Positions 1 to 5,214 of a DNA stretch of 8,304 nt are shown piece by piece; position 1 is the first letter of the stretch, and each line of letters starts with the position of its first letter. The DNA lies in assembly GCA_947483545.1 (NCBI GenBank), contig CANKNP010000239.1:1-8304 (forward strand). Direction: 5' to 3'. Made by a program: the position numbers and the translations under genes. The DNA comes from Deltaproteobacteria bacterium (lineage in GTDB: Bacteria > Myxococcota > UBA796 > SXON01). Under the pieces are notes generated by a model. That model searched no databases and was not told where the DNA came from. It worked only from the letters and a program-made list of their open reading frames with translations.

Positions 1-144
1 CCGGTGGAATGCGACGGTCCGTCGAAGACGCCGGGCCCGCCGCCTTCCGCCTGGAACGGTGCGGTTTGGGGCCAGCCCGGCTCCAAGTCAAGTTGTTCCA
101 GGTACTTAGGGCGGTGTTGTTCGTCCAGCGCCCGGGCTGGCCCC
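1..144. repeat. Structured dispersed repeat, copy A (left end beyond the window)
   Basis: This copy shares length and most bases with copies B and D over 144 nt, with no indels. The perfect 13-nt inverted repeat GGGGCCAGCCCGG (68-80) / CCGGGCTGGCCCC (132-144) has a 51-nt spacer. GGAACGGTGC (53-62) is the right arm of the second hairpin, whose outer left arm is off the window. It lies inside the FAN1-like frame and is read on the minus strand as GPARALDEQ...GWPQTAPFQ...VFDGPSHS. With copy C it forms a sub-family (GGTCC and GCCGGGCCCGCCG in place of GGTTC and GCCGAGCCCGTCG). Confidence 0.9.
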
Positions 145-677
145 CCGGTGGGGGTGTACGTGGGCCACCCGCCCGCGCCGATGCGCTCAAGCACAAGATC
201 CTGCCGGCTCAAGCGCGGCGTCTGAAAAAAGAGCAGGTCCATCCGCTCCAGGAGCCGCCGGTGCCCGACCAGGAACGTGGGCTCGGTGACCCACGGGCGG
301 CCGACCAGTCGGGCGACCAGCGCGTCCCGGTTTCCCCGCCTCGGGAGCCCCAGACGCACGCACGCTGCGCGAAGCTCCTCCACCGAGAAGGCCGCGGCGC
401 ACCGATCGTCCGGCACACCCGCGTGGATCAGCTCGGCCGCGGTCAGCTCGCTCAGGTGGGCCCCGACGTCGCCCCCATAGTTCAGCTCCGAGACGCGAAA
501 CGCCCGCGGCTGGCGCATCGTCAAGCGCGCGTACAGCCCCAACGCGCCCTCGGATAGCGCGAGGATGGCTCGCCCGATCACGGCCTCACCAGCCGTCAAC
601 AGGTGCCCTTCCGCGGCCAACGCGCCCTCCAGGACAAGCCGCAGATCCTGCGCCGGAAACGTCGACGGGGCCGTCAT
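1..677 (-). CDS. FAN1-like VRR-NUC nuclease, N-terminal part, carrying an in-frame repeat (partial)
   Basis: The frame is open from ATG (677-675) to the window edge, 225 codons. Residues 46-68 (LYARLTMRQPRAFRVSELNY) match the conserved 'LY.RL.qR....frvskL.Y' segment of FAN1, and residues 98-126 form a SAP-like helix-extension-helix (FSVEELRAACVRLGLP). Residues 136-176 (HRRLLERMDLLFF, then WPTYTPT) match the FAN1 stretch before the TPR and nuclease parts. The VRR-NUC catalytic domain itself lies outside the window. FAN1 proteins are structure-specific 5' flap endo/exonucleases of crosslink repair. The ATG overlaps the mazG stop (ATGA), so translation is probably coupled. From about residue 178 the protein is encoded by repeat copy A in frame; in relatives an 'lF.dR..L' segment is expected here. 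Whether nuclease sequence resumes after the repeat cannot be seen, so the gene may be intact with an insert or may be broken. Family assignment is from motif memory. Confidence 0.8.
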   Translation of the reverse strand, partial: MTAPSTFPAQDLRLVLEGALAAEGHLLTAGEAVIGRAILALSEGALGLYARLTMRQPRAFRVSELNYGGDVGAHLSELTAAELIHAGVPDDRCAAAFSVEELRAACVRLGLPRRGNRDALVARLVGRPWVTEPTFLVGHRRLLERMDLLFFQTPRLSRQDLVLERIGAGGWPTYTPTGGPARALDEQHRPKYLEQLDLEPGWPQTAPFQAEGGGPGVFDGPSHST

Positions 678-1705
678 TCCCGTGATTTCTGCGCCTCAGG
701 TGCGCCCGCCTTCGCCTGCCTCCACCACGCATCCAACCTGTCCGGCCCCGCTTCCTCCAGCGCGACCCCGGCTTCACCTGCCAGGGTCTCCACGACGCGA
801 AACCTCCCCTCGAAGCGCTGATTGGCCTCGCGCAGCGCGTCTTCGCCCGACACGCCCAAGAACCTCCCTACGCTCGCACACGCCAGCAGCAGGTCCCCAT
901 ACTCGTGAACGATCGCCGCGCGATCCCCCGTCGCGATGGCCTCCGCGAGCTCCCCGCGCTCCTCGTCCACCTTGGCCAGCACCCCTTCCACGTCGGGCCA
1001 ATCGAAGCCCACATGCGCAAGCTTCTCGCCCACGCGGTGCGCACGCAGGAGCGCCGGCAACCCGGCGGGCACCCCGTCGACCCGTGAGTACCCCTTCGGC
1101 CGCGCCTTCGCCTTCTGCGCCTCCCACGCCGCGATGCTGCCCCCTCCGATCCCCTGCTCCGGCGCAAACACGTGCGGGTGGCGCTCGATCATCTTCCGCA
1201 CAAGGCCGTCCACCACCTGCTCGATCCCGAAGCCCCCCGCCTGCTCCCCGGCGATCTCCGCGAGGAAGTACACCTGGAAAAGCAGGTCTCCGAGCTCCTC
1301 TTTGAGCTGTTCGAGGCCCTCATCCTCGCGAACCACGCGATCCAGAGCCTCCAGCACTTCGTGAGTCTCCTCCAGCAAGTAGGGCCGCATGCTGGCCAGC
1401 GTCTGTTCCCGATCCCACGGGCAGTCGCGACGGAGCCGAGCCGTGAGCGCCGCGACGCGATCCGACAGATCATCGCCGCCGATCCGCGCGCTCGGCGAAC
1501 CTCGCTCGCGGCTCGGCGGTCTCTTTGCACCGTTCCTACCGGCGGAATGCGACGGTTCGTCGAAGACGCCGAGCCCGTCGCCTTCCACCTGTAACGGTGC
1601 GGGTTGGGGCCAGCCCGGCTCCAACTCAAGTCCTTCCGGGGCCTTAGAACCGCGTTGTTTGTCCAGCGCCCGGGCTGGCCCCCGATGATCTGCTGGATCA
1701 CTCAT
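674..1705 (-). CDS. mazG: MazG nucleoside triphosphate pyrophosphohydrolase with a 69-residue repeat-encoded insert
   Basis: The 343-residue protein hydrolyses (d)NTPs to NMP and pyrophosphate, cleaning the cytoplasmic nucleotide pool. Two MazG repeats are visible. The N-terminal one starts near residue 80 (CPWDREQT) with metal-binding EETHE (112-116), EELGD (136-140) and KMIERHPHVF (171-180). The C-terminal one starts near 219 with E248/E249/E252 and EYGD (268-271). Usual family length is about 260-280; the excess is residues 8-76, all encoded by repeat copy B. Removing that block gives MSDPADH-R-DDLSDRVAAL, a normal start. ATG at 1705 is chosen because it overlaps the lipoprotein stop (ATGAGTGA, 8 nt), implying coupling, with GGCGAGG about 12 nt upstream. 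No ATG or GTG lies in frame between the repeat and the MazG domain, so an alternative start would have to be inside the repeat. The stop overlaps the start of the FAN1-like gene by 4 nt. Confidence 0.93.
   Translation of the reverse strand: MSDPADHRGPARALDKQRGSKAPEGLELEPGWPQPAPLQVEGDGLGVFDEPSHSAGRNGAKRPPSRERGSPSARIGGDDLSDRVAALTARLRRDCPWDREQTLASMRPYLLEETHEVLEALDRVVREDEGLEQLKEELGDLLFQVYFLAEIAGEQAGGFGIEQVVDGLVRKMIERHPHVFAPEQGIGGGSIAAWEAQKAKARPKGYSRVDGVPAGLPALLRAHRVGEKLAHVGFDWPDVEGVLAKVDEERGELAEAIATGDRAAIVHEYGDLLLACASVGRFLGVSGEDALREANQRFEGRFRVVETLAGEAGVALEEAGPDRLDAWWRQAKAGAPEAQKSRE
1466..1692. repeat. Inverted-repeat pair flanking repeat copy B
   Basis: CAGATCATCG at 1466-1475 is the exact reverse complement of CGATGATCTG at 1683-1692. 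Extending outward to 19 nt on each side (1457-1475 against 1683-1701) keeps 16 of 19 positions complementary. The arms abut the two ends of the repeat, so removing 1476-1682 would leave a near-perfect 38-bp palindrome. Copies A (right side), C and D show no such flanks. Confidence 0.75.
1475..1683. repeat. Structured dispersed repeat, copy B (inside mazG)
   Basis: Full-length copy. Hairpin 2 is GGGGCCAGCCCGG (1606-1618) / CCGGGCTGGCCCC (1670-1682), 13 of 13 pairs with a 51-nt loop. Hairpin 1 has outer arms GCACCGTT (1527-1534) / AACGGTGC (1593-1600) and an inner stem 1541-1555 with 1575-1589 pairing at 13 of 15 positions. The block 1476-1682 is 207 nt, three times 69. It is flanked by a perfect inverted pair CAGATCATCG (1466-1475) / CGATGATCTG (1683-1692). 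On the minus strand it is read without stops as the MazG N-terminal insert. No transposase, conventional terminal inverted repeats or target-site duplication is visible. Confidence 0.93.
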
Positions 1706-2315
1706 ACGTGGGCAGCGCCTCGCCGTGGGAACAGGCCAGGATGCTCGCGTAGAAGTCGCCGGTGAACTGCTCGGTGTCCTCGGTCGAGATCAGGGCGGCC
1801 TCGAGGTGCTCGATGATGCCGACGTCGGTAGACGTGTCGCTGACAGGTTGGAGCAAGACGGACCCTTCGAGCAGCTCCAGCAGGTCGTCCCCGTCCGTCT
1901 TGGACCAATGTACGCCATATGTGCCGTCTCCTCTGTCGCCCTGCTTCCAGGTGAGCGTGTACGTGAGTGTCACGATGTCTTCGACGGTGGTGAGCACGTC
2001 GTAGGAGACCTCGTAGGTGGGGTCTACGTCTGTGGTCACGGTGTACTCGGAGACTCGGCGACGGTCCACGCCCACGTCCGGATCGGCCACACACACAGCG
2101 ACATCGGCCAGCGCGACGTTCACGAGGCCGCGGGCGTGTGTGTAGACGTAGTCGTCCTCCTCGCCAGACGAGAACGCCACGGTCTCGTTGCTCGGCAGCA
2201 CGGCGGTGTTCTCTTCCAGGGGGCCGAGGCCAGGCGGCACGTCGGCCTCCTCCTTGTCTTTGCAAGCGGTGAGGCCCACGACCAGGAGAGCGGGGAGAAG
2301 CAAGGCGCGGTGCAT
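1698..2315 (-). CDS. Predicted lipoprotein of unknown function
   Basis: The 205-residue protein begins MHRALLLPALLVVGLTAC: a positive N-tip, hydrophobic core and lipobox L15-T-A-C18, so export and lipidation at Cys18 are expected. Lys at +2 does not indicate inner-membrane retention by the enterobacterial Asp rule. The mature part starts with an acidic linker (KDKEEADVPPGLGPLEEN) and continues with alternating beta-like stretches. The end (about 120-200: TYTLTWKQGD, GVHWSKTDG, LEGSVLLQPV, IIEHLEAAL) vaguely resembles a START/SRPBCC-like fold with a C-terminal helix; that is inference only. It is first of the three-gene minus-strand row, its stop overlapping the mazG start. Repeat copy B begins about 15 nt beyond its stop. 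Upstream lies repeat copy C and the divergent kinase gene; no clear Shine-Dalgarno is seen. I do not recognise a named family. Confidence 0.85.
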   Translation of the reverse strand: MHRALLLPALLVVGLTACKDKEEADVPPGLGPLEENTAVLPSNETVAFSSGEEDDYVYTHARGLVNVALADVAVCVADPDVGVDRRRVSEYTVTTDVDPTYEVSYDVLTTVEDIVTLTYTLTWKQGDRGDGTYGVHWSKTDGDDLLELLEGSVLLQPVSDTSTDVGIIEHLEAALISTEDTEQFTGDFYASILACSHGEALPTYE

Positions 2316-2381
2316 GGGCGCAGGTTATTCGCAGCAGCACGCGTGAATGGACTTCACTTTCGGTGATCGGCGCGCCGCCGG

Positions 2382-2489
2382 TGCTCGGTGGTCTCTTTGC
2401 ACCGTTCCTACCGGCGGAATGCGACGGTCCGGCGAAGACGCCGGGCCCGCCGCGGTCGTTGCTGTTTGCGCAGCGCCCGGGCCGGCCCC
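2382..2489. repeat. Structured dispersed repeat, copy C (internal deletion)
   Basis: The left portion (GTGCTCGGTGGTCTCTTTGC through GCACCGTTCC and GGCGGAATGCGACGG) and the right end (GCGCCCGGGCCGGCCCCC) are kept, but about 75-80 nt between them are lost. The loss takes the right half of hairpin 1 and the left arm of hairpin 2. The right arm has C where other copies have T. It cannot form the canonical hairpins. It fills most of the 192-bp gap between the divergent lipoprotein and kinase-cyclase genes and ends 18 nt before the kinase ATG. Confidence 0.85.
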
Positions 2490-2507
2490 CGGGATACTTG
2501 CCGCGCG

Positions 2508-3968
2508 ATGTCCACCACCGAGCCCGAGCCCTTCGGCCAATACCAACTGCTGGAGAAGATCGCGACCGGCGGAATGGCCGAGGTGTACCGGGCCCGCCTG
2601 ACCGGCGCGATGGGCTTCGAGAAGATCCTCGTCATCAAGCGCATCCTCGACAGCCTCGCCAAGGACGACGAGTTCAAGGAGCTGTTCCAGACCGAGGCGA
2701 AGATCGCGGCGTGCCTCTCGCACGTGAACATCGTGCAGGTGTTCGAGCTTGGCGAGCACGATGGATCCTTGTTCATCGCCATGGAGCATGTGAACGGGAT
2801 CGATCTGGCGCGCCTCGCCAGCCGGGCTCGGGCGATCGGCGAATTTCCGGTCTCCCTCGCCCTGTTCATCATCGGCGAGGTGCTCCGCGCCTTGCAGTTC
2901 GCGCACTCTGCGGAGCAGGATGGCAAGCCGTTGCACGTCGTCCACTGCGACATCTCGCCACAGAACGTGCTCCTGTCGTTCGCAGGAGAGGTCAAGCTCA
3001 CGGACTTCGGCATTTCGCGCGCCGCGATCCAGCAGAGAAATCAGGAGGTCATCCGCGGCAAGTACGCGTACATGAGCCCCGAGCAGGTGGAGGCGCGCTC
3101 GCTCGACGGGCGGAGCGATCTGTTCTCCTTGGGGATCGTGCTGTACGAGCTGCTCACCGGGCGGCGACTGTTCAAGGCGCGGAACAGGGATGAGACCCTC
3201 GCCCGCGTGCGACGCGCCGAGGTGCCGAGCCCCCGTGCCCACCGCGCGGAGATCTCCGAAGATCTCGAGGAGTTCTTGCTCAAGACCCTCTCCCGCCATC
3301 GCGACGACCGCTTCCCCAACGCCACGGAGATGCTGGAGGCGCTCGGTCAGCTCATCGTCCGCGAAGGGCACCGGGCGACCAACAACGATCTCGCCGCGTT
3401 CTTGCGCGAGGTTCAGGAGCAGATCCCGCCCTCGGCCCCGCCGACGCTCCCGCCTCAAAAGCGGCCGTTGGCGCCGACGCCCGTGGTCGTGCTGGCCATG
3501 GAGGCCTCCCCTCCGCCCCGCAGCCTCGCCAGCCCCAAGGTGAGCCTCGCAGCGCTCTCCGGAGAGTGGACCGCCATGATCGCGGACGCCGATGGCGAGA
3601 TTTGGGAGAGCGGCGAGGGCTCGATGCTCGTGTGTTGGACCGTGAGCTCCGGGTTTCGGGAGACCGTCGGGCGGGCCGTGCGCACCGCGCTGGCGTTGCG
3701 GCGGGCGACGACGAACACCGGGTATCGGCTCTCCGTGGGCGTGGCGCCCGGGGTCGCGAGGATCCAGCCGGACTCGAACCGCCCCGGCGAGGGCTGGGAG
3801 TTGGCGGGCCCGTTCTACCTGGCACGTTGGATGATGAACCTGTCCGCCCATCGCAGCCGCGTGCTGCTCACCGAGGTGGGTGCGCGCCAGGTCGAGGAGG
3901 GAACGACCCCGCTGGGTAGGATCCCGATCCAGGGGAACAAGTATATTAATTTGTATGAGGTGGGGTGA
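2508..3968 (+). CDS. Ser/Thr protein kinase fused to a degenerate class III cyclase-like domain
   Basis: This 486-residue cytoplasmic protein has no membrane segment. Kinase domain about 10-275: glycine loop ATGGMAEVY, K44 in VIKRI, catalytic loop H146-C-D148 with N153 (HCD instead of HRD), D166-F-G, SPE in place of APE, and DGRSDLFSLGIVLYELLTG. A proline-rich linker (about 305-320) follows. The C-terminal about 160 residues look like a cyclase homology domain: PVVVLAMEAS as first strand, SGEGSMLVCW as the 'GDG' hairpin, RAVRTALALRRA helix, YRLSVGVAPG strand, and an ending LGRIPIQGNKYINLYEV like 'lkGi..pv.lyev'. The two positions where cyclases carry metal-binding Asp read Glu here (E332 and E370), so cyclase activity is doubtful and a sensory or scaffold role is possible. 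ATG at 2508 is the first start in front of the kinase domain; the in-frame codons upstream are repeat copy C. No Shine-Dalgarno is evident; GATACT at 2493-2498 could be a -10 box giving a nearly leaderless transcript (weak). Confidence 0.9.
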   Translation: MSTTEPEPFGQYQLLEKIATGGMAEVYRARLTGAMGFEKILVIKRILDSLAKDDEFKELFQTEAKIAACLSHVNIVQVFELGEHDGSLFIAMEHVNGIDLARLASRARAIGEFPVSLALFIIGEVLRALQFAHSAEQDGKPLHVVHCDISPQNVLLSFAGEVKLTDFGISRAAIQQRNQEVIRGKYAYMSPEQVEARSLDGRSDLFSLGIVLYELLTGRRLFKARNRDETLARVRRAEVPSPRAHRAEISEDLEEFLLKTLSRHRDDRFPNATEMLEALGQLIVREGHRATNNDLAAFLREVQEQIPPSAPPTLPPQKRPLAPTPVVVLAMEASPPPRSLASPKVSLAALSGEWTAMIADADGEIWESGEGSMLVCWTVSSGFRETVGRAVRTALALRRATTNTGYRLSVGVAPGVARIQPDSNRPGEGWELAGPFYLARWMMNLSAHRSRVLLTEVGARQVEEGTTPLGRIPIQGNKYINLYEVG

Positions 3969-3971
3969 GGT

Positions 3972-4178
3972 GCCGCCGATCCGTGCGCTCGGCGAGCCTC
4001 GCGCCCGGATCGACGGTTCTTTTGCACCGTTCCTCCGGCGGAATGCGACGGTTCGTCGAAGACGCCGAGCCCGTCGCCTTCCACCTGTAACGGTGCGGGT
4101 TGGGGCCAGCCCCGCTCCAAGTCAAGTCCTTCCAGGGACTTATGGCGATGTTGTGTGCCGAGCGCCCGGGCTGGCCCC
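3972..4178. repeat. Structured dispersed repeat, copy D (between convergent genes)
   Basis: Full-length copy filling the 214-bp gap between the convergent kinase-cyclase and GFA genes. It is identical to copy B over 78 consecutive bases (4035-4112 versus 1539-1616). Hairpin 2 is GGGGCCAGCCCCG (4102-4114) / CCGGGCTGGCCCC (4166-4178) with one mismatch and the same 51-nt spacer; hairpin 1 matches copy B. One base is missing near 4035 relative to B, which shifts the minus-strand frame, so this copy is not maintained as coding. Its right end is 4 nt from the GFA stop codon. Confidence 0.92.
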
Positions 4179-4182
4179 TCCC

Positions 4183-4584
4183 TCAATCCAAATGCTCAAC
4201 CTCCCCCGTGATCGAAACCCACGGGTGCCGCCGCGCCTCGTAGATCGAGACCCCCGGCGCAAAGAATGCCGGATCGCCGAACGTGCCGACCGCGACGGCA
4301 GCAAATCCGGGTCTCCCTGAGATCTCCCACCACAGCGTCGTGCCGCACCCGGGGCAGAAACGGTACGTCACCTCCCCCCCGCTGTCGCCCACGCGCTTGA
4401 AAATGGACGGTTGCCCCGCGAAGGACAAGCGGGACAGCGGAAACCAGGCCTGAACACCAAACGCGCTGCCCGACCGGCGTTGGCACGCGAGGCAATGGCA
4501 GACCGAGATGCGCATCGGGGGCCCCTCGCAGGCCGCCGTCAAGGTTCCACACACACAGGCCGCGACGCGGCGCTCACGCGACAT
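4183..4584 (-). CDS. GFA/CENP-V family zinc-binding protein
   Basis: The 133-residue protein has the cysteine pattern of the GFA (glutathione-dependent formaldehyde-activating enzyme-like)/CENP-V fold: C10-x-C12, C19, C29-H-C31-x-x-C34 and C77-x-x-C80-G, with the family signatures CHCLACQRRSGS, FCPGCGTTLWW and a C-terminal SIYEARRHPWV. These ligands bind two zinc ions. Founding members were proposed to accelerate formation of S-hydroxymethylglutathione; most bacterial paralogs have no proven substrate, so only the fold is assigned. Length matches the family and all zinc ligands are present. It converges with the kinase-cyclase gene; its TGA lies only 4 nt from the end of repeat copy D. A divergent 129-bp gap separates its start from the SRPBCC gene. 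Confidence 0.92.
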   Translation of the reverse strand: MSRERRVAACVCGTLTAACEGPPMRISVCHCLACQRRSGSAFGVQAWFPLSRLSFAGQPSIFKRVGDSGGEVTYRFCPGCGTTLWWEISGRPGFAAVAVGTFGDPAFFAPGVSIYEARRHPWVSITGEVEHLD

Positions 4585-4713
4585 TGGATGCCTTGGCCTC
4601 GTTGTAACCGTCGAGGAAACGGAGTACGGCGGCGACGCTAAGGTTCTTTCGCATGAAGCTTCGACCTGGGGGCTCGCCCAATAGCACGTTCGATCAAATT
4701 CGTCTGGGGCGCT

Positions 4714-5190
4714 ATGCGCGTGCCCATGCCCGCCTTCATCACCCGCAGCGTCAACCGCCGGTCCCCCGCGGAGACCTTCGCCTACATGACCACCCTCGGG
4801 AACTGGCCGACCTTTCGGGGGTTCGGACCGCTACCCGGCATCCGGGCGGCGTCCACCCCGGACGGCACGCTGGCGGTGGGCACCCGCGTACGGGTGGAGA
4901 ACACCGACAACACGGTCCACCACGAGTGCATCACCGGGTTTGAGCCCGGCCGACGCTACGCCGTGTCGATGGAGTTGGTTTCGCCAGCCGCTTTCCTGCT
5001 CGCGCGGATCGACGAGGAGGTGATCTTGAGCGACACCCCCCAGGGCACGGAGGTCTGGCGGCGCTTCGAGATGGTGCCCCGCGGGTTCTGGGCCTGGCCG
5101 CTCGTGGCGTTGATCGCGTCGTGTTTGCTCCGGCCCGCGGTGCAGCGACATGACCGCGTGGTCGCGGAGGCCTTGAACGCCCAGGGGTGA
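4714..5190 (+). CDS. SRPBCC (START-like) family protein
   Basis: The 158-residue protein opens with MPAFITRSVNRRSPAETFAYMTTLGNWPTF, the usual first strand, helix pair and W-P motif of SRPBCC/polyketide-cyclase-like proteins. Strand-like segments follow (GTRVRVEN, ECITGFEPGRRYAVSMEL, EVILSDTPQGTEVWRRFEMVP). The C-terminal helix is unusually hydrophobic (FWAWPLVALIASCLL) before a charged tail. The fold encloses a hydrophobic ligand pocket; the ligand cannot be told from sequence. Two starts are possible: ATG at 4714, with CTGGGG only about 4 nt upstream, or ATG at 4726, which fits the family N-terminus better and leaves about 16 nt to the same G-rich run. Divergent from the GFA gene; 24 nt precede the next, broken gene. 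Confidence 0.85.
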   Translation: MRVPMPAFITRSVNRRSPAETFAYMTTLGNWPTFRGFGPLPGIRAASTPDGTLAVGTRVRVENTDNTVHHECITGFEPGRRYAVSMELVSPAAFLLARIDEEVILSDTPQGTEVWRRFEMVPRGFWAWPLVALIASCLLRPAVQRHDRVVAEALNAQG

Positions 5191-5214
5191 GCGCGCGTGC
5201 TAAGCTCCCCCGCG

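Noticed and set aside
565..1305. A plus-strand open frame rich in Pro, Arg and Ser opposite mazG
   Set aside because: Low-complexity shadow of the MazG coding strand.
2325..3851. A 508-codon minus-strand open frame opposite the kinase-cyclase gene
   Set aside because: It is antisense to a clear kinase with all motifs, its composition (Arg, Leu, Glu, His rich) is typical of a GC-rich shadow frame, and I recognise no domain.
4102..4178. Hairpin 2 of copy D as an intrinsic terminator for the convergent genes
   Set aside because: The stem is separated by a 51-nt loop, has a mismatch in this copy, and no T-run follows on either strand; the same hairpin lies inside two open reading frames.
1..4178. 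The four repeats as a CRISPR array or as an insertion sequence
   Set aside because: Copies are long (about 207 nt), irregularly spaced by whole genes, and no cas gene, transposase or target-site duplication is seen.
3815..4186. A minus-strand frame starting in repeat copy D that resembles the MazG N-terminus
   Set aside because: The likeness is only the shared repeat; past the repeat it runs antisense through the kinase end, and the copy has a frame-shifting 1-nt deletion.
4479..4500. A TGGCACG motif resembling a sigma-54 promoter
   Set aside because: The GG and GC elements are 8 rather than 10 nt apart and the motif lies inside the GFA coding region.
4585..4713. A small open frame and possible promoters in the divergent gap between the GFA and SRPBCC genes
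   Set aside because: The frame from 4653 is a shadow that overlaps the SRPBCC gene in another phase, and I could not support any -35/-10 pair.
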